This document shows, in pieces, positions 1 to 12,510 of a stretch of DNA of 64,000 bases (the stretch's first letter is position 1; each line of letters starts with the position of its first letter). The DNA lies in contig CM030865.1 of assembly GCA_018105865.1 (NCBI GenBank), positions 636,141 through 700,140 on the forward strand. Reading direction: 5' to 3'. The notes beneath the pieces were generated by a model that made no database searches, had not been told where the DNA came from, and saw only the letters and a program-made list of their open reading frames with translations. This DNA comes from Metaphire vulgaris (lineage: Eukaryota; Annelida; Clitellata; Crassiclitellata; Megascolecidae). Made by a program: the position numbers and the translations under genes.

Positions 1-103
1 GACTCGGTATTGTGGGGAAATATTCTGCAATTGAATTAAAACATGGATGTGGTTTTATTTTGGTGGACGCTTAGTTTTAATTTACCTTGAACCGTGAGAA
101 TGG

Positions 104-108
<5 letters not shown>

Positions 109-145
<37 letters not shown>
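109..145. repeat. (TG)n microsatellite
   Basis: Perfect TG dinucleotide run of about 37 bp in non-coding DNA. Confidence 0.95.
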
Positions 146-148
<3 letters not shown>

Positions 149-925
149 GATTGTAGTAATGAGTTTTCTGCCTCATTTGAGAGCAGATGAAATGTGAATT
201 AAGTGAGAATCTGTTAGTTTTGGAGAAGACTGGCTCAAATGTTAATTTGTAATTTGATTTGTCTTCACCTGCAGAGGCTTGTACAATTACAATGTGTTTC
301 TACTATTGATCACTGTTGATATCGGCAGAACGTGAAATTTAAAGGGTTTTTTAAGGAAAGTTGTTGCTTTGTGAAATTTTGTGGCCGTAATTTGTTGGTC
401 GGGTGTTTTTAATTCGAATAAGTTAGAAGCTGTGCAGCGATATGCAAATAGGATTTTGACAGTTTCTTGGAAATAGGATTTCTTGAAAATTTCAATCGTT
501 TTAAGTTGCTCTTGTATGAAGATCGAAAGCGTGTTTCAGAGTTGCTCTTCTGTTTTGATGATCCAATATTTAAAATTAAGTGAATTAATTATTTGGATTA
601 TTTCTTCTTAAGAGTGATTCGACCAAACATAACACAGAGTTTGATGGCATCTTTGATGTGAGACCCTCATATTGTTCTCTTAGTGGGACCGGGAAATACC
701 GGACCATTACGACAAACACGCCTCGTATGAACTGGCAAAGATTTGGACAGTGGTTCTCCTCAGAGGCAGGGAAAGGGTTATGTTGTAGTGAAGTTAGACT
801 ATTGGATTTCATTTGGCAAAAACTATTCAAGTCAGGAGAATTAAATGTGGAGAAAACACAAATCTAGGATTAGCAGTGCACGAGATATTTAGGCAAGTCT
901 CTCTGGTTTCTATTGGAAAGTGTGA

Positions 926-926
926 T

Positions 927-989
<63 letters not shown>
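926..989. repeat. (AAT)n microsatellite
   Basis: Perfect trinucleotide run. It directly precedes a short motif (1003-1037) that recurs at 63868-63902, so it may mark the end of an old retroelement. Confidence 0.95.
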
Positions 990-990
<1 letters not shown>

Positions 991-1935
991 TGATTTTAAG
1001 TGATTTAGAAGGCTAAGTAAGCCTGTGTGAAAACCACTGAGATGTTTTTATCTTTGACAGATTTTGGGCCAAGCATGGTTGCTGCTGCTGGTGAGTAAGT
1101 AAGCAAGTCGTCGGCTCAGATGCAAAGCCTGTATATTTTACTAGACGATTCAGCCGCTGATTAACTACTAAAGACAGAGACAGTGTAAATACATTTACTT
1201 GATCGATTATTATGCATATTTCAAGTGTCATTATTTTGTGTTTTCATTCGTCTATTCGATACAAAGTATGATACCAGAAATGATGCGATTTGTTTTCATT
1301 CTTGTTATAAGGAAAATTCAACCGAATATACTGTTCCAATGCATAGGGGTAATCTTCTACTAGGGCTCTAGACCCCAACTTTTTAGAGGCTACCATATGG
1401 AAAGGGGAAGGTATATGGTTTTGACCCCTTTTTCACCCAAGTTTGCTCCAAATGCTCGCCTTCCGTCAGCCACCCCATTTTTAAAACCCCTTTTCAAAAT
1501 GTGTGACTGCATTGACAGTAAACTCGGCAAATTTCTAAAATTTTAATCAGTGTTTAATCTTTTAATTAAAGACAATGAATGTCAGACAATAGCAATACAA
1601 TTTTGCTTCCATTGGTGACGAGTATTTCAAAGTAACGCTGAATCAGTGATGCAGTTGTTAAATTTGAGCTGGGGGGGATGTGGGGTTGAGGACTGAAATT
1701 CAATGAATGACAGAGACTGCATGTACCCAATATGTGATTTTTGGGAGGGTTGAAAAGTTAGCTGTCAAAGGCGTATGGCTCTAGCCATGGGCGGCACTTA
1801 TGATGGGGGCTGCAAATTTTGGAAGCGACCTTTTTTGTGTTTGTAGGGTTGTTGATGACTTTTTGGCGAAGGTGAAGGGGGCGGCAAAATGTAGAATGGG
1901 CGGCAAATTCAGTGATGACGACCTTTTTTTACTTG

Positions 1936-2340
1936 GGGGCTGTCCATTAATTATGTCAACAATTTTTGGGCAATTATTGACCCCCACCCCTTGTCAACAA
2001 CTGTCAACTTTCACTTACCCCTCCCCCATAATTACGTCAAAAACTTTTGATCCCCCCGAGATCAATGACAGGTCCCAATAACAAGGTTATTATTTTGTGT
2101 TGTGATGACCATTTTTCCTTTTTTGCTCATCGAGTGTCAAAATGTGGTGGTGATGACCTTTTTTTCTAATGCTTTTTTCCATTGTAATAAGTAGTATTCC
2201 ATGAAATTTCCTATTTTTGATTATTTGTAAAAAGTGAAATTGTTGGACGTCAACTTCTCTTGACCCCCTCCCCTGTCAACAACTGTCAAACTTTTTCAAA
2301 CCCCTCCCCTAAATTGCTGACGTAATTAATGGACAGCCCC
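1936..2340. mobile_element. TIR MITE, GGGGCTGTCC family, copy 1
   Basis: The ends are inverted repeats: GGGGCTGTCCATTAATTA on the left and its complement on the right. Next to each end is an imperfect inverted block containing GTCAACAACTGTCAA. There is no coding capacity. A second copy at 31874-32286 matches along almost its whole length in the opposite orientation, and a third, interrupted, copy is at 39359-39819. The termini recall ISL2EU-type MITEs, but that class assignment is only a guess. Confidence 0.8.
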
Positions 2341-3239
2341 TTGTCAGGTCGTGTCGAGGTTTAGCGAAGGGGCGGCACAATTTTGAAGGGGCAGCAAATC
2401 AGCGGCGACGACCTTTTTTTGCTTGTCAGCTGTTAGTAAAAGCAAATTGAGGCGGCATTTTTTCCAAGACCCATGGGCGGCACAAGTGCACGCTACGCCA
2501 CTGTAAGCTGGGGGGTCACCCCCGCAACTCCAACACTACACTGAATAAATACATTGTTATTTACGTTCTGCAAGCCGCGATCTGGTCTACAAAAGGGTTC
2601 CTAGAAAATGCAGACATCGGGGACCCATCGGTCACGGTTGCATCATTCATGCTCAAGTTTATTAAATTACTAAGCTGCGGTACCGTTTGTCTCGCTGTTG
2701 GTTTAATTATAGAGGCGTCCGTCAGAAGACGATGGGCGTCGTGTGGTCCAGTCGCTTTAGTAGGCATACATTTTATTTTTATTTTTAATAAATAAACTTA
2801 ACAAAATGGTGGAAAAGTGGCTTAGCTTTAAGCAGTCATTGATTCGTGAAATTGAATTCTAGGCCCGCCCCTCCACCACCAGCACTATTTGATACTTGGG
2901 TCCGCCAAGGTCCGCGGATTCATTAAATCCTTGCGGATCTGACTCCACGTGCGGATCTAACCGCGATCCGAGCATCTCTGATTCGATGGCCGACCATCGC
3001 TACCATAGATCCAGAATCTCGCTTGCGGCTACGATAGTGATTTGAGTAAGTAAGTAAAATCTGGTAAATGTATTTATCGTGAACGTGGACCAGTTGAGTA
3101 ATGTTTAGCTTAGGCGGATTGATGAGTGTTAAATAGTGAATTGTTTGAAAGGTGTCCAGTGAGTCTACACAATTTTCTCGATAAAGTTTTATAGCAGAGA
3201 AACAAGGCCAAGCTTTTTAAGGTAGCGACGAAGGAATTT

Positions 3240-3391
3240 TTATAGAGTCGTAAGCGGCGGAGTACCGAGGATTTGCGGAGAACTTCGAGGACTCGGAGGA
3301 GGACTTTCGAGGAGGAAGGATCGTCTAAAGGGCATCGACTGGGGATCGACGGTGGAGGATTTTGTGGTACCTAATCGTTTAACCTGTTCAG
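3240..3391 (+). other. Possible untranslated first exon of FKBP3
   Basis: A CpG-rich stretch ends in a near-ideal splice donor (TTCAG followed by GTGAGT, exon end 3391). The FKBP3 start codon at 4355 lies 18 bp after a pyrimidine-rich acceptor (TTCTTTCTTTAG, ending 4336). A 5'UTR intron of about 0.95 kb joining the two would explain both signals. The left edge is arbitrary and transcription is not shown by the sequence. Confidence 0.35.
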
Positions 3392-3624
3392 GTGAGTTGG
3401 GGCTTTGGGGGGAAAGGAGTGGTTGCATCCACTGAACCACGTGCGAGGCCAACGTGTTTGTGTGTATGTACGTGCGGTTTTTGGTGGATTTATAAGGCGC
3501 TATGGTTTAGTACCTTTGTAGTTGTTTATTTCAAGGTGCGTAGTCGCTCTTGAAATATCAATAGGCAAAGTGCAATGCCAGGAATGGATGGTGTTCTCTT
3601 TGGCAGGACTTTATTCAAATACTA

Positions 3625-3810
<186 letters not shown>

Positions 3811-4354
3811 GGAACTTCAATAACGCCATTTATTATGCTCATGAACAAGTACAGGTGCCATTGTTAGCACTAAATGAATGAATTGGTATCTGTTGATGCT
3901 AGTCCATATCCATCCACAAAAGATTAAGTCACCTTGAGAAATCATTCAGTGTTGGAAAGAGCATAGAACAGACAATGGAGGGGAGAAGTATTTCAAATTT
4001 AATTTTGAGAGAGTTTGTTGAGTTTGCCCGGTGTGTTTGGTCTGAAACAGAAACCGCTCTCTTGCCAAGTTCAGTGGCTTTTTTAAGATACAGTTGGCAG
4101 CTAGTCTACAACATTGACTGTATTTACATTACTAGTTGCCTGTAATGTAATTATGATTTTTTGGCATCCGGGTTAATAGCTGTCCCACAATTATCATTGC
4201 TTTTTTAAAGCTCATAAACTCTTGCATAAGTTATGGAAGAGATTAGAAAACTGCTGTTTTTGCTGCACTTTATGTATATCTGTTTTATGACAGAGACTTA
4301 ATGTCGTGAGGTCTTGAATTGGAGTTCTTTCTTTAGATTTGAGAAATAACAGAA

Positions 4355-7300
4355 ATGGCAGATGTTGCCGCTCCATTTACCAATGAACAGCTTCACGGAG
4401 ACGAAGTCAGCAAGAAAGATATCGCGTCCTTCCTTCAGAGTAACGCTTCGGAGCAGGTTGATTGAATGCACGATGGAATAGAATATATATTTTCATCAAC
4501 TTCGTTTTTATAGAAGATGATAAGAAATTGATTTTTCATGTGAATTGATAATTTCTAAATTACTAGTAATCCTAAGTAAAGTTTTTCTATTATGAAATTT
4601 TGTTCAATTAAAACTTGAAATATTCTTTCTGCTGAAAAGTCTCCGCTGTTTGCTTTGCCTCTGTTTCAGTTTCTGTTGAATCACAAACTGAAGGGTGCGA
4701 TTAAGAACGTGACAAAGAACAAGACAAAAGAACAGCTGATTGACGATTACAAGCAGCTCTTTACCACAAAAGTACTGTATTATAGAATATTCGACTGGAT
4801 GTTTCATGTTTTCAGTTGTCACATTCTTTCCATTTCACATAGACTGGTTTCCTTTAAAAAAGCACCCAATTCGACAGACCCATTCACCATAGGCAGGCCG
4901 GCAGACCAGTCATCGACTGACCATTGATTCTATGATTTTTGTCTACAGTTATCTACTTTCCTCCTTGGCCATAGCACCCAGGCTCCCAGCCATGATGACC
5001 CTTTGGATAAAATGGCCCTGTGCGACTGGGCCCCAGCTTTCAGCCACAATTGTTTGAAGTTTAGGCTGAGTGCCATGTCATCATCATCATCATAGTTGCT
5101 TTCTGCCAGCTCATTAGCGGCAATAGCTAGACACAAAACTTTTCCATTTATTTTTTTCCGTTGTTAATCGCATTCCATCTATTATTGTCATTTGATATCT
5201 TTCGAAGTCTTCTTTGATGTTATCCATCCACTTTTTCCTGGGTCTTCCTCTTCCTCTTTTTCCTTCTTTGTATGTGTAGAGTTTTATATGGGAGTCTGTT
5301 ACTGTTCATTCTATTTACATGTCCAAATCTAAGTCTTCTTCTTCTGATTTTATCTATTATTGTCTCTTTCATTCCCAGTCTTTTCCTGATGTCTTCATTT
5401 TTATTCTTTGTAATTTACTTACCCCAATATCTTTCTTTTTCTGCCACCAATAGTCTGTTTGCCAGTCAGAGTGCCATGTAAATGTATATAAATTCACGAG
5501 ATTTTACTTTGCCTTTCTTTTTGCCTTAGTTTTTATGCTGGCCTGAATCCAAATTGTCCCTGTTGAGTCTCAGATTTGATGCCAGGGGCATCACCAAGCA
5601 TCTCTTTCCAAGACTTGGCTGTTTTGCGTTGCCTAGCAACCATAGACTGTTTTCTGGTTGGCCATTCTATGACCTTGATATCGCACATCGTCCAATGAGA
5701 GAATGGTGATTGGATAATGGTACTGAATTATGGAAATGATTTTTAGTTGGGTGCTGTGAGACATTGTGATGATGTTGACTCATTCTCCTTGGCTTGAGAG
5801 TTGTATTTTCAAGTATGCATACTTGCTTTGCTATACCTGACAAGTTGCAGAATGTTATTTAGCTTAGTGACACCTGACCAATGCTAGGTTCATTTGAAAT
5901 CAAGGAAACAATAGGAACATGTAATTGAATTGTGGTTCAATGTAATGCTATGCACCTTTGATAATGTTGGTCATGCAAGTCTTCATATTGTATTTATTTC
6001 TGATGAAATTGTGGTTGCTTATTTGCAGCTGTCTTCATAGCACATTTGCCAATAGTGTTTCTACGTGTGTCCGATGGTTTTGTGGTGTGTTAAGATTCTC
6101 TTGTTTAAAATGCATTATTTGTGATTGTTGTGGATGTCTTCTTAATTGCCAACAGGCTTTTAAGACCGCTGACGAATCCTCAGCTGACGCTACGGTTGTT
6201 AAGGACGCAGCAAAGGCGGCTGCAAGCGTTTCAAAGGAAGTCAAGAAAGCTACGGAGAAGACGAAAAAGTTGGACGTTAAGTCTGACGTAATGTTCTCCT
6301 TCATTTGCAGAGATCTTAATCTTTTATTGTTTCAGAGATTTTGACCGAGTTGTTTCATATTTCATGAAGATAGTCATTATTATCAAGAGTTTTGGGTTTT
6401 TCTTTCTGAAATTTTCTGTAATGTTTTACCATTGAAACTTTTACAATTTGCTATCATGAAACTTTGCGTCTCGCTCTTAGACATTCAGTCGTGGTTATTA
6501 ATTATTAATTCAAAGAATTATCGGATTGAAAATCAGAGTAAATATTTAGGATGATAATAATAATAATTATATATTGACTTTTATAGCACTAGTTCTGATG
6601 CTGTAAAGATCAGTGAAGTTTGTTGGGTTTGTTTCTTTTGTAGGAACCGGCCAAATACACGAAAAAGATTCTGAAGGCCGGAGACAAGGCCAGTTTTCCT
6701 CAGAAGGGCGATGAAGTGGAGTGCTATTACACGGGGAAATTGTCGGATGGAAAAGTTTTCGACACTAATGTTGAAGATCGTCAGTTACATATCAGTTCTT
6801 TTTGACTTTATTAAGATTATATAGGATTTAAGAATATTTCAGCTGTTAATTTAAAAAAATACTCTACTGAGGTTGTTGATAGGCATCTATGGGGAATACA
6901 TGTACAGTTATGTATCTTTGCGTGCAGGACCGTTGGAACGAATTTTTAGCAGGGGGTGCATTTTGTTGGCCATTTGGTAAATTGATTTGTTTTTAGTTGT
7001 TCCTCCTCATGAATCCAACTCAATGGGGTGAACTGCAGCCATAGCTTTTGCCTTCCAGGGGGTGCAGTGCGCCCCTGAGTTTTTCCAGGAGTGCAGCTGC
7101 ACCCCGAGTTCCGTTGGGCCTGTTTGTGTGAGTTGATTTTAGTTCTGGTAATTATGATAAGTGATTAAGTGATACTATGATGATAATGATGATGATGATG
7201 ATGATGATGATGATGGGTGGATTTTTATTTTAGCGAAGAAAGGGAAGAAGAATCCTCCGCTGAAGTTTAAAGTTGGAGCGGGAAAAGTCATCCGTGGGGT

Positions 7301-7494
7301 CAGCACTTGATGACCTCTGACCTTTCTCTAAACAGTATCATCTGAGTATCATCTGAGTATCTTGTGTGTGTCTGTACAGGCCTTTCATGAGTGCTTCTCT
7401 GGCTGCTGCTGATTAATCTTAGAAGTGTCAACTCACAATGGATGAATAACTGTAGCATTAATTTAGTGTTGAGTCAGGCAAGGTTCAGTTGGTG

Positions 7495-7538
<44 letters not shown>

Positions 7539-7686
7539 CATTATTATCATTATCATTATTATCATTATCATTATTATCATTATCATTATTATTATTATAG
7601 AGCAACAAGACCCAGTAGAAACATTATCACAGTGCTAAACCATTTGAAGCAACTCGTTTAGAGAGATTATCAGACATTAAGCAAAG

Positions 7687-7717
<31 letters not shown>

Positions 7718-9035
7718 GTCATTATTATTATCATTATTATTATTATGTGATTGTTGATGTTCATTGAGTCGTTCACTGAGTGAAGAATGAGTAGTGTGAG
7801 GTGAGTGACATGCACTAGACAGTGTAGGCCAAACAGAAGAGTGCAGTTTTGAGTTGTCATTCAAAAGCAATCAGTGAGCCTTTGAGGTCTATTGATTAAT
7901 GGGGAGGGGGAGGGGGTGTCTGTGGCTTGGGATGTTATGACTGTTGTTAGGAGTGTCTTCTGTTGCTGCAATGGGATGAGAACATGAAGCTTAAACAGTT
8001 TCAATCCTATAATCCTGCTTTTTTGTTAGAAGTTGATGTACATGTATTGGACTGGTTCCTGATGTTTACATGATTTCTAGCTTTAAAATTGAAATGATTT
8101 GAAAGATGAAAGACTCGATTGAAAACTTGTCTTTTTCACCCGACTTATCCACAGACTGCCATCTAGTTATATGGCCTGATGATGTCTTGGATTTGACCTG
8201 CATCTTGTGTTATTGTGATATGGTCTGCCATCGGCTGATGCTTCCATGCATTATGAAGTGCTACTAGATTAGATTAAGGTATTTCTTGTATTCCTGTATT
8301 TCGGTTGTGGCTATTTCAAATTTACCTTAGGTGCCCAATAATAAGCAGCTACTGCAGTACTACTAGAGAAGGTGCTGTATAAATTCGTGAGATCTTACTT
8401 ACTTGTTTTGCACTTGTGTTCTAGTGGGATGAAGCTTTACAGACGATGTCCGTTGGAGAGAAGGCAGAGATCGTCATTCAACCGGAATGGGCGTACGGGA
8501 AGAAGGGGATCGAGGGAAAGTATCCTTTTCCAGAATTTGAAGAATTTACTCTCGCGATGCTCACCGGATTCAGCGAATATTGTTGTTTTTCCAGAGGATG
8601 TTAAAGTCATTGACCTATGCGCAGGGTGCGATTTGTGACCTGGAGCAGTGGGGGGTGGGGGTGGGTGGGTGGGAATGTAGTTGTTGAGGAAATGTAGCAG
8701 TAGGGGGATGTAGTTGGGCAGCGGGGGAAGATTCCCCCATTCCCCCTACAAATCACGCCCTGCTTATGTGTGCATTTTCAGCTGCTTCGTTTCTAATTAT
8801 TCAGACTGGATTTGATGTCATAGGCATTATGATAGTGGCGCCATAGAAGCTTATTCATTGACAATTCAGTTTGCACCATTGGTGCCTCACATCCTGAGGT
8901 GAGTTCTGTTTAGTATCCGGATATACTTCTGCTATCCTTGGCGTTTGACTTCATTGTTTTTTCCTTTATGCAGTGAGTAGAATTCCTCCAAACTCTACGT
9001 TGACTTTTGAAGTGGAGCTGGTGAACATCTTATGA
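4355..9035 (+). CDS. FKBP3: FKBP25-type peptidyl-prolyl isomerase, 7 coding exons, 228 aa
   Basis: Exons: 4355-4456, 4670-4771, 6156-6287, 6644-6779, 7234-7298, 8425-8519, 8981-9035; all introns GT-AG; 687 nt in one frame. Human FKBP3 has 224 residues. Residues 1 to about 70 (exons 1-2) form the N-terminal helical domain (FLLNHKLKGAIKNVTKNKT) found only in this family. Exon 3 is a Lys/Ala-rich linker. Residues from about 115 are the FKBP fold: VFDTN, KFKVGAGKVIRGWDEAL, PEWAYGKKG and the closing strand LTFEVELV. FKBP25 is a nuclear, nucleic-acid-binding, rapamycin-binding isomerase that acts on proline bonds. The last acceptor is TAG at 8978-8980; an earlier CAG (8971-8973) would bring in a stop. 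The start is the first ATG after a good acceptor. It is the only gene on the + strand, and introns 4 and 6 carry hAT MITEs. Confidence 0.96.
5088..5425 (-). mobile_element. LINE 3' end relic with GAT-type tail
   Basis: Read on the minus strand, the piece encodes the C-terminal tail of a non-LTR reverse transcriptase (RGRPRKKWMDNIKEDF, then KSFVSSYCR and a stop). It ends in a short ATG/GAT repeat at the low-coordinate side. The copies at 59185-59505 and 53635-53885 share the tail and the repeat end. It lies in FKBP3 intron 2 and is broken. Confidence 0.75.
6925..7122. mobile_element. hAT-type MITE in FKBP3 intron 4
   Basis: The ends are imperfect inverted repeats (left CAGGACCGTTGGAAC; right, complemented, CAGGCCCAACGGAAC). 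They are flanked by 8-bp direct repeats TTTGCGTG (6917-6924) and TTTGTGTG (7123-7130), 7 of 8 identical. A CAG start and 8-bp target duplications are hallmarks of hAT transposons. No coding capacity. Confidence 0.75.
7176..7215. repeat. (GAT)n microsatellite
   Basis: GAT run ending about 18 bp upstream of the acceptor of FKBP3 exon 5 (7234). Confidence 0.9.
7494..7746. repeat. (ATT)n microsatellites, two blocks
   Basis: Two ATT-rich runs (7494-7599, with interspersed ATC, and about 7687-7746) in FKBP3 intron 5, separated by 87 bp of unique sequence. Confidence 0.9.
8325..8410. repeat. Dispersed TATAGCGC/TTACTTACTT repeat, representative copy
   Basis: This copy reads AGCAGCTACTGCAGTACTAC, then GCTGTATAAATTCGTGAGAT and CTTACTTACTT. 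Related pieces lie at about 3040-3090, 5465-5512, 16040-16090, 23040-23115, 23560-23605 and 26145-26220 (opposite orientation). Shorter pieces with only the TTYTATAGCGC core are near 6585, 26667, 29576, 33783, 37928 and 50576. It encodes no protein. A SINE or small MITE is likely, but I could not define exact ends. Confidence 0.6.
8622..8762. mobile_element. hAT-type MITE in FKBP3 intron 6
   Basis: Terminal inverted repeats CAGGGTGCGATTTGT and, complemented from the right end, CAGGGCGTGATTTGT. They are flanked by CCTATGCG (8614-8621) and CTTATGTG (8763-8770), 6 of 8 identical, as expected for an old 8-bp hAT target duplication. The interior is G-rich and non-coding. Confidence 0.7.
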
Positions 9036-9764
9036 TGTAAAGAAGTCACGTGACCTCTCGCTTCAAAATGGCTGCCTTTCGCTGAATTATGCGCTTAACG
9101 CGGATTTTGACTTTGTCTTCTGACCAGAATTTCTTCATTTGACGAATTTTAATGCTATAAGGAATGTTGATTGAGTTTGAGTAGTTGCCGTAGATGTGCG
9201 TTCTTTAGAAATGAGTAACATGTCATCACCTATTGCATAAGAGGTTTATATGATGAATTTCTGTGTCTTTTTGTTGTTGCATGCAGCAAACTTGGGATAA
9301 ATAAGCAAGTTTAGAGGTAGATCGGTCCCCTACAATTAGTTGCAAAATCTGAGCAGCAAATTCCAGACATAAATTTTTTGTCAAATTTCTCAAAAGTCGT
9401 CGATAGTTAGGTCCAGGTGTTTTTTGATTGGAAAAATTTCTGGGTCTCCGATTCTCTTGAAAATCGCACCAATTGAGGCCCATTCGATGCTTAAAAGGAA
9501 TGTGCAGTTAGATTTTTGATACCTGCGAGGGGCCTTCCATTTATTGCTAACTTTTGTCAAGTTTTTGTCATCTGTGAAGGCTAATATGAGTATAGGTTTT
9601 AATAGAAAAATCAACATTTTCCAGGCGAATTTGAACAAAATTACTAATGCAAAGGCATAACATTAAGAGGGTGAAAAGTGACGGATTTTTCTAGTCCACT
9701 GACATCACTGCAAGGCGTTTGAGTGTCCTAAAGAGAAATTTGAGAAATTTTTGGGTGAAATATG

Positions 9765-10110
9765 TCTTCTTCTTTCTTTTGCACTTCCCCAGTCTTTCCC
9801 TAAAGAGATCTGGACTTTCCTTCCGTTTTCCCCTATTGATTTTTTGGTCTGTCTCTTGCTGTTGGTCAATTGGATGAAGTTCATTTGCATTTCTCCTGCA
9901 TCCTCTTTTAAGTTTTCTATCCATGTTTTTCTTGGTCTTCCTTTTCTTCTTTTCCCTTCAACATAGTTGTATAGTGCTTTCTTTGGTAGTCTTTCTTCCT
10001 TCATTCTTTCAACATGGCCAAACCATTTTTTCATGGACTATAGTCCATTTCTGCAGTTTTTTCTTTCGTCTTTCTTCTTTGAGGTCCAAAATTTGTGGTG
10101 ATCAGTGTAT
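9765..10110 (-). mobile_element. LINE 3' end relic inside satellite DNA
   Basis: The minus strand encodes WFGHVERMKEERLPKKAL and EGKRRKGRPRKTWIENLKED, the typical C-terminal tail of invertebrate non-LTR reverse transcriptases. Matches to the 335-bp satellite lie on both sides (9668-9760 and from about 10030), so the LINE fragment appears to have landed in a satellite monomer. Confidence 0.7.
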
Positions 10111-10316
10111 TATATAGCTTTCAGTGATTTTGATTGTCTTTCCATATTTCTGAAGTTTTCCAAATGCTGCACTTGCTAGTCGATGCCTACAAGAGATCTG
10201 GACCCCTAGGTATTTTTGGATATCTATCAGGTGTCTGCCTTTATTAAAATTAATTAACCAATGAAATTAAAAATCTAAAAATAAAATGTATAGCCACCAT
10301 TATTATATTTTGCAAT

Positions 10317-12361
10317 ATAGACACATTAATAGGGTGGAAAGTGACGGATTTTTCTAGTCCACTGACATCACTGCAAGGCGTTTGAGTGTCCTAAAGAGAA
10401 ATTTGGGTGAAATATCGACATGAATTTTTGGGTCGCCTTGAAAATTTTTTCATGGATGGACTATAGTCCATGGTTTTTTTAAAAATCGAAATTTGAGCGA
10501 AAATTTGTGTTGTCGTCCACTGAGGGCTTTCATATTTGCACCGATTGAAGCCCAGTCGATGCCTACAAGAGATCTGGACCCGCATTTTGGATATCTATCA
10601 GGTGTCTGCCTTTATTAAAGGGTTAAAAATCTATACAATGTATAGCCACCATTATTATATTTTGCAATATAGACACATTAATAGGGTGGAAAGTGACGGA
10701 TTTTTCTAGTCCACTGACATCACTGCAAGGCGTTTGAGTGTCCTAAAGAGAAATTTGGGTGAAATATCGACATGAATTTTTGGGTCGCCCGAAAATTTTT
10801 CATGGACTATAGTCCATGGTTTTTTTTCGAAATTTGAGCGAAAATTTGTGGTGTCGTAGGGCTTTCATATTTGCACCGATTGAAGCCCAGTCGATGCCTA
10901 CAAGAGATCTGGACCCGCATTTTGGATATCTATCAGGTGTCTGCCTTTATTAAAGGGTTAAAAATCTATACAATGTATAGCCACCATTATTATATTTTGC
11001 AATATAGACACATTAATAGGGTGGAAAGTGACGGATTTTTCTAGTCCACTGACATCACTGCAAGGCGTTTGAGTGTCCTAAAGAGAAATTTGGGTGAAAT
11101 ATCGACATGATTTTTTGGGTCGCCCGAAAATTTTTCATGGACTATAGTCCATGGTTTTTTTTCGAAATTTGAGCGAAAATTTGTGGTGTCGTAGGGCTTT
11201 CATATTTGCACCGATTGAAGCCCAGTCGATGCCTACAAGAGATCTGGACCCGCATTTTGGATATCTATCAGGTGTCTGCCTTTATTAAAGGGTTAAAAAT
11301 CTATACAATGTATAGCCACCATTATTATATTTTGCAATATAGACACATTAATAGGGTGGAAAGTGACGGATTTTTCTAGTCCACTGACATCACTGCAAGG
11401 CGTTTGAGTGTCCTAAAGAGAAATTTGGGTGAAATATCGACATGAATTTTTGGGTCGCCCGAAAATTTTTTCATGGACTATAGTCCATGGTTTTTTTTCG
11501 AAATTTGAGCGAAAATTTGTGTTGTCGTAGGGCTTTCATATTTGCACCGATTGAAGCCCAGTCGATGCCTACAAGAGATCTGGACCCGCATTTTGGATAT
11601 CTATCAGGTGTCTGCCTTTATTAAAGGGTTAAAAATCTATACAATGTATATAGCCACCATTATTATATTTTGCAATATAGACACATTAATAGGGTGGAAA
11701 GTGACGGATTTTTCTAGTCCACTGACATCACTGCAAGGCGTTTGAGTGTCCTAAAGAGAAATTTGGGTGAAATATCGACATGAATTTTTGGGTCGCCCGA
11801 AAAATTTTCATGGACTATAGTCCATGGTTTTTTTTCGAAATTTGAGCGAAAATTTGTGTTGTCGTAGGGCTTTCATATTTGCACCGATTGAAGCCCAGTC
11901 GATGCCTACAAGAGATCTGGACCCGCATTTTGGATATCTATCAGGTGTCTGCCTTTATTAAAGGGTTAAAAATCTATACAATGTATAGCCACCATTATTA
12001 TATTTTGCAATATAGACACATTAATAGGGTGGAAAGTGACGGATTTTTCTAGTCCACTGACATCACTGCAAGGCGTTTGAGTGTCCTAAAGAGAAATTTG
12101 GGTGAAATATCGACATGAATTTTTGGGTCGCCCGAAAAATTTTCATGGACTATAGCCCATGGGTTTTTTCGAAATTTGAGCGAAAATTTGTGTTGTCGTA
12201 GGGCTTTCATTTTTGCACCGATTGAAGCCCAGTCGATGCCTACAAGGGATCTGGACCCGCATTTTGGATATCTATCAGGTGTCTGACTTATTTGAGCGAA
12301 AATTTGTGGTGTCGTAGGGCTTTCATATTTGCAACGATTGAAGCCCAGTCGATGCCTGCAA
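10317..12361. repeat. 335-bp satellite array, about six monomers
   Basis: The word AGGGTGGAAAGTGACGG recurs at 10331, 10683, 11018, 11353, 11691 and 12026, giving spacings of 352, 335, 335, 338 and 335 bp. Monomers are nearly identical, so the array is young or homogenised. Each contains the 18-bp palindrome CATGGACTATAGTCCATG or a mutated form. Degenerate monomer pieces extend left to about 9360, and a truncated monomer closes the right side. The array sits between the convergent 3' ends of FKBP3 and RPLP0. ORFs inside it are artefacts. Confidence 0.95.
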
Positions 12362-12510
12362 GGACACTTCAGCTCGTAACCCACTCTGGCATCTCTCGCT
12401 TCTAAAACGCTACTAGAAGGTACAGTAATGAAGTAGACGCGTATGTACAAGATCCACAGGATCTCTTCCGTCCTAGTCAAGAGGTGTGCTAACCGTCTCA
12501 CCGTTCGTTT
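12362..12510 (-). mobile_element. Possible tRNA-derived SINE at the satellite edge
   Basis: Read on the minus strand, GACGGTTAGCACACCTCTT resembles a polymerase III A box region and a later GTGGGTTACGAG loosely resembles a B box. The piece starts exactly where satellite similarity ends. The match is weak. Confidence 0.3.

Larger units (their letters stand above)
1..3239. other. Non-coding left flank with repeats
   Basis: I see no exon that I can connect to a protein family here. The stretch holds a TG microsatellite (109-145), an AAT microsatellite (926-989), a terminal-inverted-repeat element (1936-2340) and GC-rich degenerate repeat DNA around 1765-1930, 2345-2505 and 2860-2990 that resembles the ends of hAT-like elements elsewhere in the window. 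A short motif at about 1003-1037 recurs near the right edge of the window. Confidence 0.5.

Noticed and set aside
8971..8980. CAG at 8971-8973 as the last FKBP3 acceptor
   Set aside because: It would put a stop (TAG) in frame two codons later; the AG at 8979-8980 restores KIPPNSTLTFEVEL, which matches the family.
10317..12361. Regularly spaced repeats that could suggest a CRISPR-like array
   Set aside because: Whole 335-bp monomers repeat without unique spacers, and the setting is eukaryotic; this is a satellite. The 203-bp array at 36-37 kb fails for the same reason.
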